The notes below the pieces were generated by a model. The model ran no database searches. It worked only from the letters and a program-made list of their open reading frames with translations, and had not been told where the DNA came from. A stretch of 64,000 nucleotides of DNA. It comes from Gordius sp. MW1 (lineage: Eukaryota > Nematomorpha > Gordioida > Gordea > Gordiidae). Both the position numbers and the translations under genes were made by a program. Below, one piece after another: positions 22,234 through 34,080 of this stretch (positions are counted from its first letter, which is position 1; each line of letters opens with the position of its first letter). The DNA lies in NCBI GenBank assembly GCA_964036665.1, contig OZ038533.1, forward strand, positions 19,650,575 through 19,714,574. Direction: 5' to 3'.

Positions 22234-25000
22234 GTGCAAAAAGTGGAGGTTGGCGTCAGGTCAAATGGCAATAAAAACCAACTACAAATTCACAATAGTT
22301 TTGAACCAAACTTTAAAATAGAAGGCTTGGGCGTCCTTCACAAACGACGCCAACTGCATACCCCGCCCTTGCATTGTAAAAAATACATTAGGGTTACTGC
22401 CGACTCACAAGGAAGGCGGTTAAGAAAATTAGCTGTGGAAAGAATGCGAATAACGTGCTGGAATGTGGACACGTTGACGGGAAAGAGCATCGAGGTGGCA
22501 TAAAACTTAAAAGAAGAAACCTATAAATCGCCTGCCTTTAAGAGACCAGGTGGAACGGAACACGGTAGTTAGAAGAAGGATACAAGTTATTCTACTGTGG
22601 GTCACCAAATCGTAGAAACGGGGTCGGTTTCTAAGCGAAGTTCAAGGACAAGACAGGTTTATGTAGGTGAAGATTGCAGATCAAGGAGGCCATCTAAACG
22701 TTAAGTGCGCATATGGTCCCCAAAGTGGGTGTATAGATGCAGAGAAAGACATATTCTTCTATTTATTGGAAAAGGAAATACAAGGAATAGGACAGTAAGA
22801 AAGGCTAATTATTGGGGCGGATCTCAACGCTCACGTAGGGAAAGATTGCCCCGGGTATTAACGCAATCATGGAGGTTATGGGCATGGTTTGAAGAACAAA
22901 GAAGAAGAAAAACTTCTCCGAGTATCCAAAGCATACGACATGGCGATCCTTAACACCTATTAAAAACGCGAAGATCATATTGTGGCTTATAGAAGTGGGA
23001 AGCATTTCAGTCAAATTTAATATCTGCTCATACGGCGGGAGGATTTATGGAGTATCAAGGAATGCAAAGTATTACTGGGAAAAGAAATCGCCAGGCAACA
23101 TCGTCCCTTTGTTATGGCTATTGACAGAAAAGTATTTAACGTCGAATTCAATACGAAAGACTTAAGGATACGTCTACGAACGACAAATACCATCAAAAAG
23201 CCTCCTCACTCTTGGGTGCAAGGAAGTTGCAAAGGGACCTAGACGACGAATGGGAGACACTAACTAAAGACATAATGCGATTCGAGTTCTAAATCAGAAG
23301 GCAAAGCTGTGAGTAAGGAACTATGGTGGTAGAATCAATCGGTGAGGGATTTCACCGAAAGAAAGATAAATCTATATAGCCGGTGGAATAAATGAAAAAA
23401 GTCGGAGGAATATCAAGAGTATGGGAAGGCAAAGAGAGCCGCGAAATAGGCCGTTGAAATAGCGAAGAATACCTCAAACATAGAGATGGCAACCAAACTG
23501 GACTAGAAGTGAGGCGATATGCTTATGTACAAATTGGCCAAGATACGGGAGAAGAAAAGTCGCGATGTTAGAGTTATTAAAATAGCCATAAACGAGAAGG
23601 GTCGAACCTTATTTAAGCCAAAGGAAGTGATGAAAAGGTGGAAAGGATATTTCTAGAAACTGAATATTAGAAAATGACAAAGATTCCTATCCCGATATTA
23701 AGCCACAGTATGGTCGAACTCTTTAAGGGGGATGAAGATAAGATACAAATGTACAAGATGCATAAAAAAAAAACCAATGGCCCAGATTTCTAAAGCTTTT
23801 GGGTAGGATCTCAGTAATAATGCTGAAAACGAGGTGGAAATATCGGCTAACCAATTCGAATTTGTTACCGGCAAATTCACAATCGACCCAATCTTCGCAC
23901 TAAGACAAATGATAGATAATGGTGAAAAGAGAAGAGACCTACATATGGTCTTTATCGACTTAGAGAAAGCTTTTGACACGGTCCCTTGCGATTTATAATG
24001 GTGGTGCCTGAGAAAACAATATATCATTGACGCATATATACGGTTTATAAAAAATATATATGAAGTTTCAAATTTTTAAGACGACAGTTGGAGACTGAAA
24101 CCTTTTCGGGTTAAAATTGGATTACATCAAGGATCTGCTTTAAGACCCTTTTTATTTAATATAATGGGCACGATAACGAGAGACATTCAAAAGTCATTAC
24201 AATGGTGTATGCTATATGCAGATGATGTGGTATTATGCGAAGAAACAAAGAAGAAAGTATCCAAAGAAGCCGGAAAATGGTCAAAGCGCTTAGCTGGATA
24301 TGGTTCAATGGTCAACGATTGAAAAACGGTATGCATGGAAATAAACGTTGCAGGCAGCCCATCGCTGGATTACCATCTAAAGTACCTAAAAGCGGACATA
24401 CATACATCGGCTCGAGACTACATTAAGAGGGAGATTGCGCAACAGAACTCAATGCCCGGATTCAAAAAGGATGGCTTAAATGGCGAAGTAGATTCGTTGT
24501 AATGTGCGACAAGAAAATGCTAATATGGTCGAAGAGCAAAGTTTACAAATCCATCGTAAGACTGGTGGATACTATAGATATATAACATGGGCATTAAACA
24601 CCACGGAAGAAAAGATATTACAAGCTACGGAGATGAGAATGGTACGGTTGAGCTTAGGGTATACTAAGCTCGACCATATGACGAAAGACTTTCTCATGAC
24701 AAAAATGGATATTCATCCTATTTCGGACATAACTAACAAAAATCGGTTAAGGTGGTATGGGTATATACTAAGAAGGGAGACGAATGATGTAAATCGAAAA
24801 GAACTGTATAATAAGATACTCAGGAAGAGAGGAAGAGAAGAAGAGGACGACCTCGTGTAACGTGGAAAGAGCAAGTAAATAAAGTTATGAAAAGAAATTA
24901 GTCAAAACACGGCACTTACCCTTTCAAGTTAGAAGAAACTCATTAAAACAAACCCCACGACTGTGTGACCAAATAACTGATAAAGAAGAAGAAGAAGAGT
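22234..25000 (+). mobile_element. RTE-type LINE, near full length but degenerate
   Basis: The endonuclease start is visible at 22444 (MRITCWNVDTLTGK, the APE-type opening). Decayed fragments follow through the endonuclease and linker. RT blocks include EVEISANQFEF (about 23845), HMVFIDLEKAFDTVP (about 23945), GLHQGSALRPFLF-like (about 24125) and the catalytic YADD (about 24213). The C-terminal domain at 24504-24860 has TKLDHMTKDFLMTKMDIHP and NRLRWYGYILRRETNDVNRK. The 3' end is a GAAGAAGAAGAAG run after CTGATAAA (24974-24998). Many stops and frame changes. Same family as the inverted copy at 39961-41575. Confidence 0.88.
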
Positions 25001-25189
25001 TAATCTAATTATTGTAATTTTATCACAAACAAAAGAGCTAAAAATAAATTTATCATAAAATTTGGTAAAATAAATTTTAAATATGATATCCATAAGGGGC
25101 TAATTTTAAGCAACCCCCCCCTGACCAGTTTATGGTTTTATTAGTCCACGGTTGAACACATCGTACTTTCAATGCTAGATCCCATAATT

Positions 25190-25562
25190 GGTATTTCAAA
25201 ATACCACAGTACGAAATACCACTGAATCTCACGTTTTACGAATCTCACGATCGTGAGATTCGTAAATCAAATTACTTATTGCGCAAGTGCATAATTTCCA
25301 TTTTTATAATGCGCATGCGTATCATTTAACAGACCAATCAGATAGCTGCGCATTTTAATAATGCGTATGCGTATTTAACAATTATTGCTGCACTATAAAA
25401 CTTTAAGGGACAGGGTTAAGGTTCAGGGTAGTGTTTTAGGTCAGCGTTTTAGGTTAGGGTAAGGGTTAGGATTAGATGCACATCAAATTCCCTCCCCATT
25501 TGAGATTAAATTTTTCGATATTCAGTCTGGCATTTCGGACTGTGGCATTTTGAACCCACTTT
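25190..25562. mobile_element. MULE-like MITE A with TTAGGG-like core
   Basis: Terminal inverted repeats of about 42 bp (GGTATTTCAAAATACCACAG / rc GGGTTCAAAATGCCACAGTC). The exact 9-bp duplication CCCATAATT flanks it (25181-25189, 25563-25571). It contains a perfect 32-bp palindrome at 25235-25266 (TTTACGAATCTCACGA and its complement). Core: GGGACAGGGTTAAGGTTC, GTTTTAGGTCAGCGTTTTAG, GTTAGGATTAGATGCACATC and CCCTCCCCATTTGAGAT. Confidence 0.85.
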
Positions 25563-26356
25563 CCCATAATTTGATATTTATCAGCTGTGCTCTATTTGAT
25601 GTACTAAATGAAGGTATTAAAATTTCCAAATACTTAAAATTATAGTTCATGGTTTGTATAAACACCTCATTTTTTTCGTAAAATTTGGTATTTAATTATA
25701 CTTAAAGCGTTAACTAGAGCATTTTGTTTTATTTAATCTTTAATTAAAATTGATGATTTGGTCGATTTTATGAGGATTATTTCTTCTACCTAAAACGAAT
25801 CATAGTTTAAAAAGATTTGTTGTGATGTACATTTTTCATAGTTTAAACTATTTATCACATGATATACTTTTATATGCATATACAATTTTATTACAACACA
25901 CACTTATTTAGTATATTTGCTATTAAACTTAGACATTTTTTATAAAAAATTTGAACTTATTTTAGGAAAGTATGTTAAACAATAGCTTACAGAGTTTGTA
26001 TCGTTTGCAAGATAAAGAAAATAAAGTAAAAAGTCCCAAGGATCTTCATATGTTGAAAGATTTAGAATTACTAGGACATACTACTACCAAAAATGTGCTA
26101 GGTATATTGTTGACTTATATCATTAAATTATTTTCTAAGCTAATTTTCTTTCTAAAATATTTTAAAGTCAGTGTATATCAATGATACTTTTATAATTTAT
26201 TAGAGGTCCTCACCTATAATCTGTGCATTTATGTTTTATTAATTCCCATAAAATTTATGGTTTCCTTAAATAGTTTTTGTTTGAAACATTAATTCCAGGT
26301 TATGAACATTATTGCATAGTTTAAGTATGGGCTCCATTAATTCTCATCTGTATATA

Positions 26357-26510
26357 TACATGAGGGTAGCCAGCATTGGAATAAGAAAGGGCAAATGATT
26401 TATGGAGCACAAGATGAACATTTTTGAAATTTTAGCCATAATTTTAATTAATTTCTTCGGATTTATAGGGGAATGCAGCTGCCTCCCTCCCCCCTTGTCT
26501 ATGCCCATAT
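26357..26510. mobile_element. CATGGGCGTAG-family MITE inside the NVL intron
   Basis: Begins CATGAGGGTAGCCAGCATTG and ends CCCCCTTGTCTATGCCCATA. The flanks are TA-rich, so a duplication cannot be scored. Confidence 0.7.
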
Positions 26511-27113
26511 ATATATAAAAATGTAACTCGATTTTCTTTGGCCGCTATGATCTCAGAAATTTTCGACCAATTGTGACCGATTTTGGCCAGATCATTGCCT
26601 TATAGATGGTTTATACATACTTTTTATACACCTAGGATAGCGGGAGCCATGTTTTGAAAAATAGAACTGCCATCTAACGGACACTAAATTAAAACATTCT
26701 CCCACTAATTATTATTTTTTGTTACACCATTACTCATTGCCCTGAAAGTTTTTCCCTTATTGTTTTGCCATTTGTGCCTCGATTTTTCAGTCACCTACTC
26801 GCAATTTTAACTAATAAAAAGTCTTAATTTAAAAACCATCACCATTTTGTTAATGTAAAAACAACGCGCGCTCTCAAAAACTTTCTCCCCTTTCGTGCTT
26901 TTTTCCAGCACGGATCTCTCTATACCACATGGCCGTACGCAAGGGGCAAGGAAGGGGTTTGGAAATTTATTGATCAATTAGCCCGTTCTATTGTCTTTAC
27001 CTTAAATACCAATCATATTTATTTACATTACACAACATAATAATTTTTTTATCATAAAGTCTCTTTTATGATCCCTATTTTATCTGAAACTAATTATTTC
27101 TCTGATTAAGGAC

Positions 27114-27606
27114 TATAGGTCTGCATGGCAAGCTGTGCCTGACCCAAAGAGGACTGTTTAAAAAGTGCGGACAGGGCTTAGGCTTATACAAGGAAAACAG
27201 TTAAAATTTTATTTTGCCCTCTTTAACATTTTGAATATGAAACATAAGAATTGCATGTAGTAATTTAGGAAAAATAAAATTTGGTCTAGGATTTTGAATT
27301 ATATTAAATATTAATTTATGGAGAATTATGAATTAGTAATGTAAGTCGTCTCATAAAAGATAAAAAGACCAAATTAAAGCCCCAATAAAATAAAAGTCTT
27401 TTATTTTTACACGACAATTTTAAATCTTTGTGCGCCGTACATTAATAACTGTACATACAACGTTTTTAGTATAAAAATAGAAAAATGTAGGTCTGAATGC
27501 GGACCTGGTGCGGCACAATTCCATGGTTAAATCTGCGGGCTAAGTCTATATTTGGGCGGGTGTGGGCTGGTTCTCAACTTAATATTTCGGCCCGTGCAGA
27601 TCTCTA
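27114..27606. mobile_element. hAT-like non-autonomous element inside the NVL intron
   Basis: Begins TATAGGTCTGCATGGCAAGC and ends GGCCCGTGCAGATCTCTA (rc TAGAGATCTGCACGGGCC), a typical hAT terminal pair. Flanks are TTAAGGAC (27106-27113) and TTGAGGAC (27607-27614), an 8-bp duplication with one mismatch. The interior is AT-rich with GC blocks near both ends and no transposase. Confidence 0.8.
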
Positions 27607-28965
27607 TTGAGGACTATAACAAAGCAAGCTTGGCCGGACATAGCTAGATTTTATATTTAAGTATAAGCTTGAAAATTTCAAACAAATTTAAATGCTTAAG
27701 TGATATAAATTAGATGGTAAAGTGGTTAGGATGCAAAGATATATTCATTTAAACTAAAACCATTACTATGTTTTTGGCTGATAAACACAAATTTATAGTT
27801 GGTTAAATCTAAGAGGGCACAAAACAAATGCACTATTGGGGACCCGCTGTACCTAAATTTAACTTGTCATCTTTTATCCCAAATGATTTGTTAAGAAAAC
27901 AAAACGCGGTTTGGGCACAAATGATTTTGATAAGCTGACTTTTGTTAAGAAGTATCTTAGACGTTAGCTGGATCGCGTCAATTTACTGGCAAATTTGGCG
28001 TCTCAATTAATTAAATTATTAATATAATTACTCAAACTATCTAATATACGTGAACTAAAAAACTTTCCATCCAAATTTACAAATCAAGCCTTGTGTCTTT
28101 TAAATATATACCGTTTTTTAAACGGTTTATGCAATCTATCCTACGTTTTGAATATTTTTAATTTTTTAAATACATTTTCATCAATTAGAACATCTTCCGA
28201 AAAACGATTTGCCTGCCAATTGGTCAGTCCCGCAAATAAATTTCGCATCTTTCGTGTCGTACGATGAAGTCCTGATCAAAATTTGTAAAAACTTGCTCCA
28301 CGTATCCCACTCACAATTATATTTAAGGATGGGCGTAAAACCACCAACGGGCCTTTTAATACACGGCCCCCCTGGGACCGGGAAAACTATGTTAGCCGAA
28401 GCTATTGCAGGAGTAAATTCATTATGATAATATTAAACGGTTTTTTATGGGCTTAAACCCTTTTTAAATGTGTGTTGTGTTGTTATAAATTAATTAAATA
28501 AATGTATAAAAGGAGCATGCCTCCAGTATGAATCTGTTAACGCTTTGTAGTTAAAATTTGCAATTATCTCATTAGGAAGCAACATCTTTAAAGAAACTCA
28601 AACCTTGGCTTTGGACCTTAATAAGGAGACTCCACCGGGGTGCGCGAATAAGTATGTTGTGCTCTTCATTGACAACATAAACGTATTAGCGCCCAAGAAG
28701 GATAACATGCAAAAAGAAATGGAAAAACGCGTGGTCGGGCAACTCATCAGCTGCGTTGATGGTAAATGATGTGTAAAGTATATTACTTAAGTTTTATAAT
28801 TTTCGAAAAATGTCTTTTAAGTACATTACTTATGTTTGTCGTTGTATAACAAATTGTTAGTTGCATCATAGTTATGCCAATATTAAAGGGTCCCTGCCTG
28901 TCATTTTTCTTTTAAGGCGCTTTAAATGATAAGACCCATGCTGCCATCCGGGTCAATTTTATTGT

Positions 28966-29921
28966 TTGACTTGATGCAGATTGAATCAAATGATTTATAA
29001 ACTTTGTTAATATTGATGTCCCACAATCGTATTTACTTTATTAATGATGATTTGTATTGCCATCAATAATGGAGAAATCTGGAATTTTATGCGAATTTAA
29101 GAATATTGGGACACTGAGGCTAGATTTTAAAATTAAGGACTATATTTGTTCCAATACCTCTACGCGGGCAGTTTCTATTATAAGGCAATGCTAGAGAATA
29201 ATGCTATGTGCAATCTGCCAATTAAATTAGGAATTAAATGTAAATTTTTGTTTAAAGTTTCGCATTCTGAGACTTAATATGTTTCGAATGGGCCAGGTAC
29301 GATGGTGAATTTAAAGTCATCTGTCAGCTCAGAACAAATTAAAACAAAAACGACCATGAACGACTTGAAGCTTAAAACTTTTTAAACTTGCAGAAAACTA
29401 TCATAGGATCTACCATTCAAATAAGTACAAAAGACCCCAAGTTCAAATGTAGTGGGTGCGAATTTAAAAGAACTTGTTAAAGTAATTTGTCAAAAATTAA
29501 ATGAACACGAAGACCATCAAAGAGACTGTAGTAAAATGTTGAATTACTATAAGAGCGAATAACACACACATTAGGCTAACAATAACTAAAAAACCTTATT
29601 TTATATTCGGATCTTTTAAATTTGTGTTTAATATTGCTTTAGTTTATTTTAAGCACATTCAAATGCCCACCAAAATGAATACCGTTCTAATCTCAATATT
29701 TGTTGTAGAAATACCAGTTTTGTTTTAATAAACATGTTGTTATATTTAAAAAAAATTAAGAAACATAAATATTTTATTCTAATTTAAAAATTAGTTGAGG
29801 CTTTGTTTTTAGTAGCAGCCGGTTAAACGATATCATACGCATATGAATAGTATCGTGGATATTATTATAATCTTTTTATACATTTCTTTTATTTTTGTCA
29901 AAACGTTATTGCCAATTTAAC
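28966..29921. other. AT-rich stretch after the NVL remnant
   Basis: No further NVL D1 motif (ATNRP region) or D2 domain could be found. Scattered words only. Confidence 0.4.
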
Positions 29922-30190
29922 AGAATTTCGCGCAAAAGACGGGTTATTTGCCGAAAGCTTTATATGGGATAGTGCAAACTACACTTAACCCTTGACGTGG
30001 TGGAAAGGGTTATGCACGAATCAACCCTTGTCAGAAGTTGCTGTAAAACATTTTTCGATTCCGGCCACTAGTGCCACGGAAAGAATTTGGTCTACGTTTG
30101 GAAATTCACGAAATCGGATCAAGAATGGCAACGTCAAGAAACTAGTTTCTAAAAGACACACTATGCACTTGAACAATACTGCCAGTTTTA
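29922..30190 (+). mobile_element. hAT transposase C-terminal fragment
   Basis: Open reading with one in-frame stop: EFRAKDGLFAESFIWDSANY, stop, then TWWKGLCTNQPLSEVAVKHF, IPATSATERIWSTFGN and NRIKNGNVKKLV. This is the hAT C-terminal dimerisation region with its PATSAxxER signature. It differs from the 15.5-17.7 kb element, so it is a second hAT lineage. Confidence 0.8.
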
Positions 30191-30394
30191 AAGCAAAACG
30201 CTATCATTATCTTCTTCTGATAAATCAATTTCATCGCTTAGTGACGATAGTCAAAGTTCAAATATCTTTTAACTTTTATTGTGATGTTAATTTGTGATAA
30301 AATATTGTATTATTGGACAAATAAACTTAATTAGCTTTTAGTTTTAATATTAGCATGTTTTTTTTACAAAATTTTCATCTTGTACACTATATTA

Positions 30395-30540
30395 TCAATT
30401 AAACTTTTTATTCTTCCTATTAATTCTTCTAAATTCCCGTTTTTTCCCCTTATTTTCCCCTAAATTCCCGTATTTTCCCGGGAAAATTCCCTTGTTTAAA
30501 ATTCCCAGGAAAATGCCCAAACTCATAATAGCTAAATTTG
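30395..30540. repeat. CCCG/TTTTCCC low-complexity block
   Basis: Repeats of TTCCCGTATTTTCCCGGGAA with an internal TTTTCCCGGGAAAA palindrome, lying directly 3' of the VPS13 fragment. Confidence 0.6.
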
Positions 30541-31170
30541 TCATACGTTGAAGGATAAAACACTGAGCGTGGCTCCAAAAGCGAAGGGTTTTGAGCGATT
30601 TGAAAAAGAATCTTCGTACCGTAATATGAATTTTGGAAACGTTAACTTGTAGGTTCTTAATGACTTGCGCCACCATTTTCTCAACAAACGAATTGGGCCC
30701 ATTCCCTTGCGCATTTTCTTTACAAATAAAGATACATTCATTCATTGTCAGTTTTGGGAAAATACGAAATAATTCTCAATAAGTGCTGAAGTTTAAATTA
30801 TAATAATAGGAAAATTTGCAAAAAAAGTTTGATTAAAACAAGGTAAGAATGTTTTTAATGGAATTACTAATATTTGGAGTTTGTGTGTCATTAAGTTTAA
30901 AATTTTTTTATTTTAATAAAATCGTTGCTCTTTGTTTAATGTAAGCACTCGAAAAATAGGAGTTCGGTTGGATACAATTTAAAAAATATAGAATATTAGA
31001 TATTGCTTATGTAAAGTACAAAAATGTGCCTTAAATTAAATTACAAGCCACGCCTTGTCTTTTAGCTTTCGCTAACTCTTGTTTTTTCTTTGCTTCTTCG
31101 ATTTTTTCCAAATCTTTTTGCTTAATCTCTTGCCGTGCCTTCTCTTCTGCTTGTTCATCGTATTTAACAG
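30541..31170 (-). pseudogene. VPS13: VPS13 chorein-domain fragment
   Basis: VPS13 is a lipid-transfer protein at membrane contact sites. Two exon-like pieces are seen. About 31031-31170 reads VKYDEQAEEKARQEIKQKDL and EKIEEAKKKQELAKAKRQG. About 30541-30725 reads SFVEKMVAQVIKNLQVNVSK, IHI, then RYEDSFSNRSKPFAFGATLS. These correspond in order to adjacent stretches of the VPS13 N-terminus (the KYD/EEAKQ helix and the EKL..QIIKNLQV..IHIRYED strand). IHI and RYED are in different frames, consistent with one inserted base (ATTCATATT-A-CGGTAC). The upstream piece runs into a stop without a good donor. No other part of the roughly 3000-residue protein is nearby, so this is an isolated relic. Confidence 0.7.
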
Positions 31171-32489
31171 CTATATTTAAAAAACAAAGCAAAATAAATT
31201 AAACTGTTAAAAATGGATAAATCATATATAATTTAATCTAGAGATTTGTGGGACATAAGCAATTGTTTCTATAATCAAAATTTGATAACAAAAAAGATTA
31301 ACAGTATTAAAGCAAAAGTTTTTAAAACAACTTGGTGGATTAAAATATTTTTGCCATTTTTGCCATAACTGTGAGAGTGATCAAGTTATAAAGTGAAAAA
31401 ATGACATTTTTTTTATTAAATACAAATGTTAGATATATTTACATAAGAGAATATACAGACTGACCCCCTTTTTCTATCAAATATCAGGCAGAAATAATAC
31501 TAACTTATGGCTTATAAAGGCAACGCACCCATAAAAATCATTAAAACGAACCGAAGGGAAGCAAATAGAATGTCAAAAAAAAACATGAATATATCTTATA
31601 AACAAAATCGCTTTTAAAAACTATAAACTAACTTCGTCCTTAATTATTTTACAACTTTATACGCGGAATTATTATTCATACAATTTGCGGGTTGCACCAT
31701 TGAAAATGTTGTTTATTTAAAAGTTGAAACAAAGAAAGAATAACACAAAATAAGACAAGAACTTTATATCGCTAGTTAGTATAGTTTGAGTTAAAGACCG
31801 ATCACGCTAAATATTATTTTAAGGTTAAAATTGCACAGAAGGAGACGATTTACTATTAATTTTCCTCAATGTTAATATTCATGCCTCATAATTTCTTTCC
31901 GCTATTTAGAAAAGTTAAGATTTAGACTTAATATTAATTCCTTCATTAAAGTTGTTCATAAATCTATTTGGCGACCTTTTATATTAATATACCCAAATAG
32001 AAAGAAAAGTATGTAACCGTATAAAATAGTAATCATTTACTATTTTGTATCCTTGATTCATAAGCTTTAAAAATATCAAATTTTAAATGCAAAAATAATA
32101 TTACTATTTCACTATATTTGGTAAAGGTATAGGTAACTCGTTTAATAATGATTAGAGAATTAGTTCACTCCACTTTCAAACATTCAAATTAAATAAAGTA
32201 GATTTGAACTATTTAATTTTTTAGAAATAAGATAGATTCACAAATTATTTGGTGTTGTTAATTTGTTTGATGGATAGATTTGATATTTAACTAACATAAA
32301 AAAATTTTAAATAAAAAAATAGGCTTGACTCTTCGATAAAAATAGAAAGCACGATTTTAATTTCAAAAGTAGCATCAATTTAACTTTTCTCTCTTCCCCC
32401 CCCCCCCCCCCTGTGCATATAAACGAAAACCAATCATCCTAGCGCTAAAGCGACAATGTTAAAAATGTGTTCTTTTCCCTATCTCCTAT
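31171..32489. other. AT-rich stretch, no supported gene
   Basis: Searched on the minus strand for the expected VPS13 start exons; none convincing. Ends in an uninterrupted C run at about 32397-32411. Confidence 0.4.
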
Positions 32490-34080
32490 AATAGGGGAGA
32501 CCGGGGCTATCTCGACCATAAATTTCAAAGAGGCCTGGACAAAAATTGTCAACCGATTTTCATAAACTTTTTTTAGAAAAATGTTCTTGTCCACAGTGTT
32601 TATCAAAGGAAAAAATATTATAGCAACACAGTTGATAGATTTTTCGTAATAAGGGTTCAAAAAAAAGACAACTCGTATAAATTTTAAAAATGACCGGGGT
32701 TAAGGCGTCCTTCAAAAGGGGCTATCGCGTCCTCTCTTATATTAAGTCCTAAAACTATAAAATATTTATTTGCATGTGCTTAAATTGCCAAAATATTAAA
32801 TGTATATAGTCTTTAGCAACTTATAAAATTTAGTGTTTTATCTATGATTTATATGTTTAAATTATGATATAGACTAAGTGCATGGCATAAATTGCAAAAA
32901 CATAAGTTTATACAGGCTTTATAAAGTTTCAAATGATAACTTTATTATTGGATATTTGTGTTTTTTATGTTAAAATTAATGACTTAAGTGAATTTGCTTA
33001 AATTGTAAAAATACTAAAAAGTTTATAACCTATTAATATAAAGCTTTATAAAATGATTTAAGAAGCCTTTCCTAAGATTTTTGTTTTAGAATCAATTATT
33101 TAAATGCTTTATTGATACCAAAATGTCATATAAAGTTGATAATTATCAAAAATGGAATTAAGATATACAATTATTGCAAACAAAAATATCATGATTGCAA
33201 CATGAGCCATGAATTTTCTGGTATTCTTTTCTTGGCATATGGCCACCTTTTGCCATTTTTTATTTGGCTATTATGTGAATATTGTTGATATTTGCTGTCT
33301 AATGGAAGTCTTTCTAGCCAAAAGAGGATGGGATAAAGTAATTCTCTTGATTATTGAAAGTTTGATATACATTGAGATTAAATGATTCACTTGCATTGGA
33401 GGAATATAGGGTTTACACTTTCTTCATAATAAATTTGTAGGTTAAATGGCCAAATACCACATGATGTTAATCTTTTAAAGATAAACATATTACTAGTGGT
33501 AATTACCTGTTTCATCCATGTTATATATATCACAGGGTAAATATTTATTGATGGTTAATAGAGCTGAATAATTTTTAAAAAAGGCATCAACACTTAGCAT
33601 ATTGAAGCTTGTGGCCCTTGAAATGCTAGGCTTGTTTTTCGGTGGTAATTACGCACCATAATCAATAATGAATGAGTGAAAGGGAAACGATAGCCCCGGC
33701 CGCAATAGCCCCAGCATGATGATTGCATTTTAGGTTGTTTTTATAGATGATTAAACTCGTCAAATTAATAAATTTACACATAAATATAGTAAAAGAGTCA
33801 ATACTTATTACTTTAGTATATGTTTAAAGTTGGCGGAACAATTAATTTGAATAATTGACAAAATTCGAAAATTTAAAAAGGGACGTTTTAGCCCCGAAAA
33901 ATCTTATTTTCTGCATATTTTTTTGTAACAAAAGTTAACCTAAATATTTTTTGTGCCCAATATGTGCCCTAATAGAGTACATTTAAGATTAAAATTTGAG
34001 GTCAAAATAAGCATAAACGACAAAATTAATTGAGAGGACGTGTATAGCTCCGGTAAAGGATTAGCCAAAGTTTCCCCTAC
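32490..34080 (-). mobile_element. pogo/Tigger-type DNA transposon remnant
   Basis: The minus strand near 33640-33495 encodes KPSISRATSFNMLSVDAFFK and DIYNMDETG, the DDE_1 (Tigger/jerky) block that ends at the first catalytic aspartate. The rest of the transposase is not readable. The ends are TAGGGGAGACCGGGGCTATC at 32492 and, inverted, TAGGGGAAACTTTGGCTA at 34080. Related CCGGGG(C/T)TA words recur internally at 32692-32728 and 33680-33712, suggesting internal rearrangement or nested copies. Confidence 0.7.

Larger units (their letters stand above)
25966..28965 (+). pseudogene. NVL: NVL (nuclear VCP-like AAA ATPase), decayed
   Basis: NVL works in the nucleolus in 60S ribosome maturation. Exons: 25966-26101 (SMLNNSLQSLYRLQDKEN, matching the SLxSLY region of NVL), 28189-28412, 28576-28761 and a remnant from 28917. 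Phases fit from the first to the second exon across a 2-kb intron that now holds two MITEs. The second exon has D1 residues LLHVSHSQLYLRMGVKPP and an intact Walker A, GPPGTGKT. The third has VVLFIDNINVLAPKK, where Walker B lost its glutamate (DN instead of DE), then EMEKRVVGQLISCVDG. The segment between Walker A and the third exon (pore loop, about 20 residues) is absent and the phases no longer join. The last remnant (ALNDKTHAAIRV) runs into a stop. No D2 domain. An inactive relic is likely; a divergent gene with unseen microexons is the alternative. Confidence 0.75.

Noticed and set aside
32397-32411. Functional significance of the uninterrupted C run (and similar runs at 13080 and 13780)
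   Set aside because: Simple homopolymers in repeats; no further structure.
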